From a virus: a DNA stretch of 31,419 bases. The notes below the pieces were generated by a model. It did no database searches and was not told the origin of the DNA. It was given only the letters and a program-made list of their open reading frames with translations. Both the position numbers and the translations under genes were made by a program. The stretch is from the IMG/VR virus record IMGVR_UViG_3300032326_000028, positions 1 to 31,419 of that record; one strand, written 5' to 3'. This document shows positions 1 to 8,800 of the stretch, in pieces (the first letter of the stretch is position 1; the number at the start of each line of letters is the position of its first letter).

Positions 1-123
1 GTCTAGTTCTGTGCCACGTACATAACCACGTAGTGTATATCTAATGGTGCCCATTCTGCGTCCAACACCACCAATGCCCATGGTAATAGTTTCACGTTCT
101 TCTGTTTGAACTTGAACATGAAC
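1..123. repeat. Terminal direct repeat, left copy (circular closure)
   Basis: The first 123 bases are identical to the last 123 bases of the window (31297-31419). A minus-strand reading frame continues smoothly through the joined ends, which supports a circular or circularly permuted molecule rather than two unrelated copies. The length is compatible with an assembler overlap, so I do not read it as a biological terminal repeat. Confidence 0.95.
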
Positions 124-252
124 TGCTGGAAATTGTGTAATGGCCAGTTCCTGAGCAGCAAAAGGCTCACGGGTAACTAAAGCCAAAGCGGGATATTCTA
201 ACGATTGTAGAACATCCACAATGTTTTTTGCCACTTGATCTCTAATGCTCAT
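1..252 (-). CDS. Tail completion/terminator-like protein, N-terminal part (gene crosses contig ends)
   Basis: This is the 5' part (residues 1-84) of a gene that runs off the left edge and continues at the right end of the window. Joined across the 123-bp repeat the product is 146 aa, starting MSIRDQVAKN and ending NYLRGAT. The ATG at 252 overlaps the stop of the connector gene as ATGA, which fixes the start and implies translational coupling. I recognise no specific motif. Its size and its place between the head-tail connector gene and the tail-tube genes are those of a tail completion or terminator protein, which caps the tail tube and joins it to the head. That role is inferred from gene order only. 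Confidence 0.6.
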   Translation of the reverse strand, partial: MSIRDQVAKNIVDVLQSLEYPALALVTREPFAAQELAITQFPAVHVQVQTEERETITMGIGGVGRRMGTIRYTLRGYVRGTELD

Positions 253-677
253 CGCACCAACCTTAGACCTTTAAGGCTTTGTTTTTCTGAGTCAGTGACA
301 GTGTTGTTGTTGTCTATGTCATATTCAACGCCTAGACGTAGGCATAGATCCATTTCATGTTCAAAGCGTTGACTGTAATATTGAATCATCACTTGAAACT
401 TGTCTGGCTCAGCGCCACTGAATTGTGTGAGTTTAGGACAGATGTGATAGGCCAAGGCATGGTACACTGTGCTTTGTGTCCATTGACTTTCTGTTAGTAA
501 GGCGGCGTTAAATGTGCTATTGCCATTTGAACTTTTGTATGATTGAAACCAACGTACTTGTAGTATACGATTGACTTCTACTTCGCTGCGAGCAAGCTCA
601 GCATCCCAGTCTAATACTCCATACTCCGTAATAGTGGGTTCAACCTGTAAGAGGTTGGTAATTGTTGCGTAGGCCAT
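249..677 (-). CDS. Head-tail connector-like protein with EF-hand-like loop
   Basis: 142 aa, mostly helical in appearance, lying directly after the major capsid gene, where head-tail adaptors normally sit. A good ribosome site (AGGAAGGA) precedes the ATG at 677. Near the C terminus residues 120-131 read DIDNNNTVTDSE, which matches the 12-residue EF-hand/dockerin calcium loop at its ligand positions (D1, D3, N5, T7, T9, E12). It is followed by a basic tail ending RLVR. The middle (about 65-115) is probably a helical bundle. The connector role is inferred from position and size, and calcium binding from the motif alone. The stop overlaps the next start as ATGA. Confidence 0.6.
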   Translation of the reverse strand: MAYATITNLLQVEPTITEYGVLDWDAELARSEVEVNRILQVRWFQSYKSSNGNSTFNAALLTESQWTQSTVYHALAYHICPKLTQFSGAEPDKFQVMIQYYSQRFEHEMDLCLRLGVEYDIDNNNTVTDSEKQSLKGLRLVR

Positions 678-754
678 AGGTCCTTCCTAAATTGTATGTG
701 AGTCCTTCTCACAGTGTATTTACCTGGGTTGTTTCTAGACCACTAGATAACAGT

Positions 755-790
755 CAAAAAGAAAGGGATAACCTTTTGGGCTATCCCTTG
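755..790 (-). terminator. Rho-independent terminator after the capsid gene
   Basis: On the minus strand an 11-bp stem (AAGGGATAGCC pairing with GGTTATCCCTT, one G-U pair) with the loop CAAAA is followed by TTCTTTTTG. It lies 44 bases past the capsid stop, inside a 156-base gap that is large for this genome. It would cap the capsid message and reduce transcription of the connector and tail genes. The rest of the gap holds a short hairpin (697-713, stem TGTGAG/CTCACA) whose minus-strand loop is AAGGA. I found no convincing promoter there. Confidence 0.8.
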
Positions 791-833
791 TAAAGAGTAG
801 TTAAATGTCAATAAAACTACTAAAAACTATCTA

Positions 834-1694
834 TCACAGAATGCTAGAGTCAAACTTCAATGCGCGACCTAAGCTGTCTTGTAATTCGCCAACGCCATAA
901 TGGCAGCTAGCAACAACTTCAGTGCTCAAGTAGTCAATACGACGAGCTGTTTCAATTTGAACATCACCAATCATAGCAAGACCCAAAGCGTCTCTGTGGA
1001 ACACAGCACCTGGATAATCACCAGCGTTGGTCACGTTGGCAATGTTGCTGGTCTCATAAACTGGAATACCAGCTAACTTCATTACAAAGCCTTCACGCAT
1101 TGCTTCGTTACCAACTTCACTGTAAGCACCCATAGAGAACGCAGCAGTTGAACCACCTAAGGTCAAAGCAGCCTTCAAGTCATAGGCAATTTCAGGATGT
1201 AGAACACATACCATACCTTCAATGCTTACACCAGCGGCACGTAGTTTAGCAACACTGTTGAAGATGCTAGCAGCAGTGATTTGACCAGTGTAGTCACCTA
1301 CACCAGCTGAGAAGCCAGCGAACAATGCTGTCAAGTCAGTATCAATCTTGCGAGCAATACCTTCTCCAAACAAACGTCCCAAGTCAGCAACTACATTGCT
1401 GGCACTACCAGCAACTGACAAGTCAGATACCATGGTACGGATTGCGTTTGTGGCCACTGTCAATGTAACACCGCTAGTAGAAACTTCAGTGTTAGAGATC
1501 AAGTCACCTTCTGTGATTGTTGCTGCTGAGATCTGTGGGTAAATTGGCACAGTCACTGTCTTACCTTGGCCAGGACCAAGTGTATAATTTTTAACGAGTC
1601 CACGCATGATACTGCGCTCGTTTGCTACGAACATTGCTTCAGCAACAATGCTAGGTAACAGGTCATTTAGAGTTGTAGTTGTACTTCCAGCCAT
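834..1694 (-). CDS. Major capsid protein (HK97-fold type)
   Basis: 286 aa, preceded by a strong ribosome site (AAGGAG, 8 bases before the ATG at 1694), as expected for the most abundant virion protein. It begins MAGSTTTTLNDLLPSIVAEA. It has the look of HK97-fold coat proteins of aquatic phages: an N-terminal helix (about 8-30), a beta-rich region with TVTVPIYPQ and an E-loop-like acidic stretch (about 45-75), a helical spine (about 95-160), and a C-terminal A-domain region. It lies directly after a scaffold-like gene and before a connector gene, and a terminator follows it. There is no separate protease gene. The call rests on order, size and overall sequence character. Confidence 0.85.
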   Translation of the reverse strand: MAGSTTTTLNDLLPSIVAEAMFVANERSIMRGLVKNYTLGPGQGKTVTVPIYPQISAATITEGDLISNTEVSTSGVTLTVATNAIRTMVSDLSVAGSASNVVADLGRLFGEGIARKIDTDLTALFAGFSAGVGDYTGQITAASIFNSVAKLRAAGVSIEGMVCVLHPEIAYDLKAALTLGGSTAAFSMGAYSEVGNEAMREGFVMKLAGIPVYETSNIANVTNAGDYPGAVFHRDALGLAMIGDVQIETARRIDYLSTEVVASCHYGVGELQDSLGRALKFDSSIL

Positions 1695-1713
1695 AATATT
1701 TCTCCTTGATTAA

Positions 1714-2391
1714 TTAGGCAAATCCGTTAGTCTTGCGATACTCCGCATAGATCTTACGGTGCTCTGGTTTGGTCATATCCAGAGAACTTATATCTAACTT
1801 GCTGCTTTTGCCTGAATTAACTGAGTTTTGGCTCATGGTAGTTGCGGGTGTAGCCTGAACAAAATGTGGATTCTTATCTAAGAATTCCTTTACTAAGTCT
1901 TGAGTGGTAAAGGCTGTGCCCTTATCACTGTAACGAACTTGTCCTGACTCATCTATCACTTCTACATCACCATTGTTAAGTCTAATATTATTTCTTAACA
2001 ATGATTTTACCTGCTCTGGATTCACGCTTTTGAATTGACTCGCGGCTTGAATTAAGGGCATCTCAATTTTAAATTCCGTAATCATATGATCACGTCTGGC
2101 TATTTCAGCATCCTTTTTGTCAGCAAGTTCTTTGAGGATCTTTTCAAATTCCCCTTTTTTCACACTTTCTTCATGACGTCGCTTTTCAGCTTCTGTTTTG
2201 AGTTGGCGGAGTTCATCAATATCACCCAGTTCAGAGAATTGCTTCTCATACTTTTTAGCAATGCTGTTTTTCAAGCCTGCCATGTGTCTATCAAATTCTT
2301 CCTGTGTGTAAGTCTTTGCTGTATTTGCCTGATTCACGTCTGTAGCATCAGTGGCTAGATTATCTTTTGAACCTATGTCTTGGTCGCTCAT
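1714..2391 (-). CDS. Scaffolding-like protein
   Basis: 225 aa using the ATG at 2391, which has AAGGAAGG a few bases upstream. An in-frame GTG three codons earlier is less likely. The protein is very charged. Residues about 25-105 form a Lys/Glu-rich coiled coil (FDRHMAGLKNSIAKKYEKQF and onwards), and the C-terminal half is polar with a short conserved-looking helix at the end (KIYAEYRKTNGFA). This is the composition and position of phage scaffolding proteins (DUF4355-like), which guide coat assembly and are then expelled. It sits 19 bases upstream of the capsid gene. No protease motif is visible. Confidence 0.75.
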   Translation of the reverse strand: MSDQDIGSKDNLATDATDVNQANTAKTYTQEEFDRHMAGLKNSIAKKYEKQFSELGDIDELRQLKTEAEKRRHEESVKKGEFEKILKELADKKDAEIARRDHMITEFKIEMPLIQAASQFKSVNPEQVKSLLRNNIRLNNGDVEVIDESGQVRYSDKGTAFTTQDLVKEFLDKNPHFVQATPATTMSQNSVNSGKSSKLDISSLDMTKPEHRKIYAEYRKTNGFA

Positions 2392-2433
2392 AGTTAGCAC
2401 CTTCCTTTGAAGTAATTGTATTGTTATTTACCA

Positions 2434-2453
2434 ATGCTGTTGATAAACAGCAT
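2434..2453 (-). other. Perfect 8-bp hairpin in the scaffold leader
   Basis: ATGCTGTT and AACAGCAT pair perfectly around a 4-base loop (GATA on plus, TATC on minus). It lies between the small 27-aa gene and the scaffold gene. No T-tract follows on the minus strand, so it is not a standard terminator. An mRNA stability or processing element is possible. Confidence 0.4.
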
Positions 2454-2463
2454 GATTATGGTA

Positions 2464-2547
2464 TTATCGTCTTGGTGGACGTTTGTCTTTGTTCTTTTTA
2501 GTTCTCATACCTCTAACAGGTAATGGGCTATGTTCTTCTTGGTTCAT
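2464..2547 (-). CDS. Very small basic protein, unknown
   Basis: A 27-aa reading frame beginning MNQEEHSPLPVRGM and ending in a strongly basic tail (KKNKDKRPPRR). It is preceded by CTAAGGAG, a near-perfect ribosome site 5 bases before the ATG and one of the best in the genome, which is the main reason to believe it is translated. It lies between the iron-sulphur-like gene and the scaffold gene, in the head-gene block. The basic tail suggests nucleic-acid or scaffold contact, but no function is known to me. Confidence 0.5.
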   Translation of the reverse strand: MNQEEHSPLPVRGMRTKKNKDKRPPRR

Positions 2548-2556
2548 AATAACTCC

Positions 2557-2883
2557 TTAGTTGTTATTTCTTGCTGCTTGTGCTGCTGCTTGTGCTATGT
2601 CTTCCACAGTGACACCTGGGATAGCTGCCATGATTTCACTGTTGGTCATACCACTCATCAGCATTTCTTGAATTTGTGCCATGACCGCTTGATCAGGCAA
2701 CACTTCATCTTCTTCCATTGGCTCCCACTTGGCACACCAGAACACAGCGCGAACTGGAGCATCAAACTTGGTACAATAGAGTTCACCTGGCTTGTAGTAT
2801 TCACAGTTGGCACAGTTTTGTCCCTCTGGGACTTCAGCGTTACTTGCTGGCTGATAGGCCGCAGGCAAGTTGCTGTTGATCAC
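2557..2883 (-). CDS. Small HiPIP-like four-cysteine protein next to portal
   Basis: 108 aa from a GTG at 2883. Cysteines at 24, 27, 37 and 50 form CxxC-x9-C-x12-C, and the last is embedded in FWCAKW, which matches the [YW]-C-x2-[FYW] end of high-potential iron-sulphur proteins. The C-terminal half is helical (PDQAVMAQIQEMLMSGMTN and onwards). Similar small proteins occur beside portal genes in aquatic phages, though their role is not established. The reading frame is open upstream all the way to the portal stop codon, the GTG has no clear ribosome site, and no ATG is available, so the true start or mode of expression is uncertain. Cluster binding is inferred from the motif. Confidence 0.6.
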   Translation of the reverse strand: MINSNLPAAYQPASNAEVPEGQNCANCEYYKPGELYCTKFDAPVRAVFWCAKWEPMEEDEVLPDQAVMAQIQEMLMSGMTNSEIMAAIPGVTVEDIAQAAAQAARNNN

Positions 2884-2934
2884 TTCGCCATCAGGATACA
2901 GTCTGCCAGGTTGTGGATTAGGGTCAATGAATGG

Positions 2935-4266
2935 TCAACGTTCTTTTTCTTCGCCCAACATTTCAACTAACTGTTCGTCAATGATGCGTAGCACTACTGG
3001 ATCTGTGGCCGCGCTCTTGGACTTGACCAAACGATCCACATCAGCATCAAGATCCTGAATGTTGAAGCTGCCTGGATATTCAATCTCTCCATCCCATGTG
3101 ACACCTTGATACATGGCATAGAACTGCCACATTTGTTCTTCTGCCAATTCAAGAGCATCCGCAAATTCACTCAGTTTGGCATTTAATAATTCAAACTCAG
3201 TACGCATGGCCACCCCACTGCTGATACGACTTTCAGTGGCACGAATAGCACCTGTATTGGCCATCTTGTCAATGCTGCTGACACGGGCAGCAATACTGGC
3301 ATAGATGGCACTTAGGCCATTACCACCTGGCTCTAACAAGTAAGGTTTAAGACCTGGATCTAGTCCATCAGGCATTTGTATCACAGCACCTGCTCCAGCT
3401 GACGCTTCTACATCAGCAGTCTTAACCAGTGCTGGGTGATTTTGTAAACGCACTAACTGTTCAATCTCACTGTATTCATTGAATATGGCCTTTTGTTGAT
3501 CCGCAATATCCGCAATTGAACTGATACCAATTCCACGAATAGGACTACGACCAGCATAGACCTGTACAGCAGGAATTACACCTAGTCCGTTGACTTCTTC
3601 AATTTGTTCAATTACCTTGGTTTCTTTTTCATCAACCACAGTGGTAATAATTAGGTCGCGTGTCCATTCTTTGTAGGTCACTAGATTGTCGCTGACTTCT
3701 TCAATGTATTTGAGATAGTTCAGTTGATAACGACCAGTGACACTGCGACTCCATGTCCAATCAACTACCATAAGTGGGCTAATGATATTCAAGTAGGGAC
3801 GAACACCAACTAAGATTTCATCTGCCTTGGTAACAGCACCCACATTGGGCTTGGTCATAATGATCCAGCTGTGTCCAAACACATTACTCCATATGGCAGC
3901 TTCTTTCATAACAGCATCAAGACTGCGACCTTCTAGGTCAGCATCTTCCATGAAGTCCTCTAACATGGCTTCATATTCCATACTGCCCATGTCACGATCT
4001 GGCTCTTCACGAAATAAGAAACTAACATAGCAACTGATTACACTCTTACAGTGATTGTCAAGTGGGGTAGCATCTAGTCTTGCTTGATACTCTTTGTCTG
4101 TTTCCATTTGGTAACGTGTTAGGTGACCAGCTTGACGATATTCCTCGCCGCCCATATAACTTTCAAGATAGAACTGATATCTTTTCTTGTACTGATTATA
4201 CAAGGTATTGGTGCTAGTGACATTCAAATATTGTTCTAGACTGGGTTGATTATTTGGTAAACTCAT
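2935..4266 (-). CDS. Portal protein
   Basis: 443 aa, immediately downstream of the large terminase (12 bases apart) and upstream of head genes. The N-terminal region has YKKRYQFYLESYMGGEEY and RLDATPLDNHCKSVISCYVSF, resembling the start of DUF4055/SPP1-type portals. A wing and stem region follows, with a long C-terminal helix (about 330-385) and an acidic-basic end. Portals form the dodecameric ring through which DNA is packaged and to which the tail attaches. The length is normal to slightly short for the family. The stop is TGA and is followed in frame by a further open stretch leading into the HiPIP-like gene. Confidence 0.85.
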   Translation of the reverse strand: MSLPNNQPSLEQYLNVTSTNTLYNQYKKRYQFYLESYMGGEEYRQAGHLTRYQMETDKEYQARLDATPLDNHCKSVISCYVSFLFREEPDRDMGSMEYEAMLEDFMEDADLEGRSLDAVMKEAAIWSNVFGHSWIIMTKPNVGAVTKADEILVGVRPYLNIISPLMVVDWTWSRSVTGRYQLNYLKYIEEVSDNLVTYKEWTRDLIITTVVDEKETKVIEQIEEVNGLGVIPAVQVYAGRSPIRGIGISSIADIADQQKAIFNEYSEIEQLVRLQNHPALVKTADVEASAGAGAVIQMPDGLDPGLKPYLLEPGGNGLSAIYASIAARVSSIDKMANTGAIRATESRISSGVAMRTEFELLNAKLSEFADALELAEEQMWQFYAMYQGVTWDGEIEYPGSFNIQDLDADVDRLVKSKSAATDPVVLRIIDEQLVEMLGEEKER

Positions 4267-4278
4267 TTTTATTCCTTA

Positions 4279-5511
4279 TTATGCCACTTGATGTCCCCAA
4301 CGACGAGGTTGAGCAATTGAACTAGTATCTCTTTCTATTCCATACAGCCACGATACAGCATATCTTAAAGCATCTGCCATGTGATCGTAACCACTGTCTT
4401 TGTCTGGCACACTGGTACCCTCTTTGTAGGTATAGCGTTCAAACATTTCTATAGTGGCCTTACACTTGGGATCAACAAACAGATTGATTTGTTTTTTGAC
4501 ATTGAGCAAGCGACTGTTCACAATGTTCAATCCGTCTCTGACTGCTTCGTGTCTATGTGGAGCTTTGACGATGAAACCAGCATTTTGGAGCTGGATGAAG
4601 TCAGTAGAGCCGCCAGCACTGGTCTTTCTTTGGCGACTTGCTGGATCTGGCATTGCCCAGATTTTATTGAATGGGTATCTGCTACGAATTTCTTCCACGA
4701 GCTCCTGGGTGTTACTAGAATACATACGGATTTCGTCAATGACATGAACCAGTTCTCCTTTTTGAGCAAGTATTACACAGGTCATTGGATCAATGTTGAA
4801 GTCAATGCCCAAATACAGTGTGCTGGGTACAGGTTCTGTCCACACCTTGACATGTGTCTTACGGTCAAAATTATAAAAACAACGACCACTGTAGGTTTCA
4901 AATGTGGCCAAAAACTCTTGATTGAACTGCTTTTCGTTCATGTCTCTCTTGGCAGCTTCAATTTCTTCCTCTGGGACATTACCTCCATCAATAGTGGTAT
5001 AGGTAAAACTTTTCCAGTTTTTTGGATCTTCTATTTCTTTTTGGTAAAGATCATGTGCCCAGTTTAGACCTTTGGGAGTGCCAATAAACAGGGCCTTGCC
5101 CTGCTTGTCAGCTAGAGTAGGACGCAGTGTTTCATACCATGCTTCTGGATCTATGTCAGCAAATTCGTCCATGACCAAAAAGTCAAGCCCAATTCCACGT
5201 AGGCTGTCATGGTTGTCAGCACCTTTGAGACTGATAGTTGATCCGTTCTTTAACAACAAGGTAAGTTCACTTTCATTGACTTTCTTGACCCACTTTAAAT
5301 CTTCCAGTTTGCGTTTTAATTTTTTCCAAGCGATCATTTTGGCAGCACGATAACTGGGAGCCACGTACCAAACTTCCCTGTTGGGTTCTTTGGCATAGTA
5401 GCACAGTTGACGTATGGCCAAGTGTGTTTTGCCAAAGCGGCGTCCGCACACAGCCACACAAAATCTTTGCGGGCTGTCTACTATTGCCTGTTGTGCTGGG
5501 CTCAGTGCCAT
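4279..5511 (-). CDS. terL: Terminase large subunit
   Basis: 410 aa, the ATPase-nuclease motor that packages DNA through the portal. Visible motifs: Walker A GRRFGKT (residues 23-29), Walker B FLVMDE (111-116) with the catalytic glutamate, coupling motif FIGTPKG (142-148), then an RNase H-like nuclease with YLGIDFN (first acidic residue D237), a central PDPASRQRK segment, and a final DHMADALRY carrying the last acidic residue. All key residues are present. Its ATG directly follows the stop of the upstream fibre gene. The small-terminase-like gene is about 10 kb away rather than adjacent. Confidence 0.97.
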   Translation of the reverse strand: MALSPAQQAIVDSPQRFCVAVCGRRFGKTHLAIRQLCYYAKEPNREVWYVAPSYRAAKMIAWKKLKRKLEDLKWVKKVNESELTLLLKNGSTISLKGADNHDSLRGIGLDFLVMDEFADIDPEAWYETLRPTLADKQGKALFIGTPKGLNWAHDLYQKEIEDPKNWKSFTYTTIDGGNVPEEEIEAAKRDMNEKQFNQEFLATFETYSGRCFYNFDRKTHVKVWTEPVPSTLYLGIDFNIDPMTCVILAQKGELVHVIDEIRMYSSNTQELVEEIRSRYPFNKIWAMPDPASRQRKTSAGGSTDFIQLQNAGFIVKAPHRHEAVRDGLNIVNSRLLNVKKQINLFVDPKCKATIEMFERYTYKEGTSVPDKDSGYDHMADALRYAVSWLYGIERDTSSIAQPRRWGHQVA

Positions 5512-5847
5512 TTATAGATATCTCTCTTCTACTTTGATACGGAATCGTCTGCTGTCTATGAGACCGTTTGTGGTTACAATACGGCAGGTCACTGTGTAAA
5601 TTTCACCATCTGTACCACGATCAATGGTGGCATAACTCTTGGTTGTGGTAACTCCTGCGCCCTGCGCTCTCAGTGCTGTGCCTGCTGGGTCACCTGTAAT
5701 GGCAGTGATAGTCCAAGTGGTTGAACTTAGGGTGTCGCCACCATAAAGCCAATCAGTCCAATCTACTGAATAGATTAAGACTGCTCCAGGATCCTTTTGT
5801 ATCCAGCTGCCAATATGGTCCTGTTTGAACCCTGTTAATTGCGTCAT
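5512..5847 (-). CDS. Small virion/fibre protein with Ig-like end
   Basis: 111 aa. The KDPGAVLIYSVDWTDWL segment (about 18-34) followed by a beta-rich, Ig-like C terminus (TVTCRIVTTNGLIDSRRFRI) matches a small structural protein common in phages, where it usually sits with fibre or head decoration genes. It overlaps the upstream LamG-type fibre as ATGA and directly precedes terL, so it is probably translated by coupling. It may be an accessory or linker protein for the fibre. The family resemblance is from memory of the motif pattern and the exact role is unknown. Confidence 0.55.
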   Translation of the reverse strand: MTQLTGFKQDHIGSWIQKDPGAVLIYSVDWTDWLYGGDTLSSTTWTITAITGDPAGTALRAQGAGVTTTKSYATIDRGTDGEIYTVTCRIVTTNGLIDSRRFRIKVEERYL

Positions 5848-8800
5848 TGAACTCTCCTTGATCCCACTGTAGGACTAAATGGTATGCGCCATATACTGGT
5901 CTCAGTGGGTACTATAATTGTTGTTGTGTCTATTAGTACAGTATTTACGCGGCTTTCGCTATCCACGGTTAAAATAGCAGTTTCTTGCGAGATCTTCTTG
6001 ATATTAGTTTCACGCTGTACCACTAACTGATAATAGGGATCCAGTGTGACCTTGGTGCCAATGGCAATCAAAAAGTCCAAGGCTGACATTGCGCTGCTAC
6101 CAGGACGTATTCTACTATTCAAAGTATTGACTGTCATGGTACTGGTACTGGTGGCATTGACGATGGCCAACTTGCCAGCAACCGCATTGGCTACAATCTC
6201 AGCTTGACTTGTCAACACTGCGCCATTGACAAAGTCTACTCTTGCCTGCGTTGTCATTGTGACCACAACAGGCATTTGATTATTCAAACTGCCACTAAAC
6301 GCAATAGGAGCAGCCACAGTGGTGGCCTGTGCTACCAGTGCGGCACTGTATTCTCTTGGCTGTGGTTGTTTTAAGAATGCTGCTGAAACACTGGCTGTAC
6401 TGTTTAAGAATATAGGAACAACAGTGGTTTTAACAGCATCTACTGTTAACGATGCTGTGGTTGCTATTGATACCAGTGTGCGTCCAGTCTTAGCAGCCGC
6501 AGTTAATTCTGTGAATATTGCTTCAGTGGCTACCGCACTGGTTTTTATGCGTAGTATGGTGGCTGTTTGTGTGGCCACTGCTGTTAATGTGTCAGTGATG
6601 CCTCTGAATCTCTTAGCTGTGGCAGTTAAACTAGCAACAGAAGTCAATGCTGCTTGAGATACCAAAACTCTTTGTGCTTGAGCAGTTGTTGTGGCTGTGC
6701 TGGTCAATGCTCTAGACACACGAGCAGTTTTAACAGCATTAGTTGTTTGTGTGAATGATGCCGCAATAATAGGCGTAATAGGACCAAATTGTCTTATGGC
6801 ACTAGTTGACTGCGTAAAGGTTGTGGTCAATGTGGCACTGGCACCTACAATCTTTCTAGCCACAGTGCTTTGTGTGGCTTGACTGGTTAACTGTGCTGAA
6901 CCATCTTTGATGTAGCCATAAAGCACACGATTGGTAGCTGTGTAATCCCATGTTGGGCTTGGTGTAGCCTTGTCCAGGAGTGTGCGCCATGGTAACCAAA
7001 CATCTGCTTGATAATTGCCAGGAGTCAATCCTTGAGCAATAAAAGTTTGATAGCCTGCGTTGTAAAATTCTGTTGCTGGAGGTTGTGTGCTGTTGGGAGC
7101 GCCTAGGTTTTTAACCCACACTTGATCCAAGATTAAACTAACACTATTGGTATTGGCACCCCACTTGCCACCATCTACAACACCAAGACTTGATGTAGTG
7201 TATGCTGGAGCAGTGTAATCATTGCCATTGGCAGTAGGACCCAATTGAGTACTGGTACTAGTACGTGTTTCAGTGACTTCACTACCATTAATTTGCCATT
7301 GACCCCATTGAGGTGTGATATCAAATGCGTATTCTGGATAGGGCGCATCACCACCTGTGCTAGTCCAACTTTGAACTATGCCAGGAGCAAGACGACCATT
7401 GACATTGACCCATTCGCGTATGGTGTTCCAATCACCAATAGGCACTGTAATGGCAGCAGTGCGACGATATTTTACATAATCTGTAAAGCCAGGTTTCCAC
7501 CAGTAGTCAAAAGAGGGGCTTTGAACAACCAATTGATATGTGCCTGAGGCATTTTCAAGATTGATGTAATTGCCGCCGTCAGTGCTGGTGTAAACACGAA
7601 CACTGGATCCGCTGGTTAACTCAGTGTCTAGTTTAATCCAGAAGTTGACATGTGCGCCTGTGCTTAACCAATAGTCAATCTGTTCAGGCGCATCTGAGTT
7701 ATCTACAGTATTTTTAGTAACAACTGTGCCACCTGTGCTGGTGATGAATCCACTGGTATTGCCTGCGCCATAGATCAACTGTAAGTATGGATCATCAATT
7801 GTGGCACTCAATGTGCTTGTGGCAGTTAAGTAGGCTTCATTAGTGGTAACAAGTCCTTCAGCAAGAATAAATCCTTGACAAGTTAAAGTGGCTGCTAACT
7901 GTTTGATCTTTACTGTGCTAGCACTCAATGATGCTGTGCTGGTTAATGCTGCTGTGAGAGCTGTAGCACGAATAGCAACAGCTGATAAAGTGGCTGCGCT
8001 GGTTAAAGCGGCTGCTCCTGATTCAACAACAGCTTGACTCTGATCATACCAAGAGCCATTCCAGTTCATTAACAGTTTGGTATAAGCTGTAGGAACAGTT
8101 GTGTCTGCTGTGGGCACTGTTGACGTGCTGGTGTCTACGCCTATCTCTATGTGTAAACCATCAATGTAGCCAACAGCACTGCCATTGCCGCTGCCATTGT
8201 CACCTATGTAGAGTGTTTTATTGCTGGTGCCGCTTGAGTAATCATTGGATAGATCAGTGACATCCACTGTGCCATTAACAGCGATGCGTAATTCACCTCT
8301 ATTGCCACTGGTCCATGCTCTGGTGACCACAACCCAGTTCCAATCATTCAGTGTTAGAACCAAGGTAGCAGTGGTAGTTTCACCTGTAGTACCATCACTT
8401 ATTCTAAATCTAATATCTCTACTACCACTTCTTTGAACAAACCAACCTTCATCAGTGCTGTTATCATAGGCGCTGACAATGTCATCAAAGGTGCCTGAAG
8501 TATTGGCTGTGGGATAGTACCAAAATGCTATGCTAAAACGGCCTTCTTCACCAATGCTTTGTGTGGCACTGGCTGCGCTGGGTATATTGAATTTGCTGTG
8601 TGCTGTTGCGGTGTATGCGCCGCTGGTGCTGTCTGGTAAAAATAAACTGTGTGAACCAAAATGTGTTTGGCTCGTGTTGATTAAGGCCTGTCCTGTTGCG
8701 TAGAATGGTGTAGGACTTGTAGAGATGTAGCTCTCATATTCAGTTGCTGTAACAGATTGACTCACCGTAGAGGTGAGAGTGGCACTAGCCAGCTGTAGAA

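Noticed and set aside
4381-5067. Long plus-strand open frame (228 codons) opposite the large terminase gene
   Set aside because: It lies wholly antisense to terL, which has all catalytic motifs. Its product is Phe/Cys/Trp-rich with no recognisable domain, and no ribosome site is seen.
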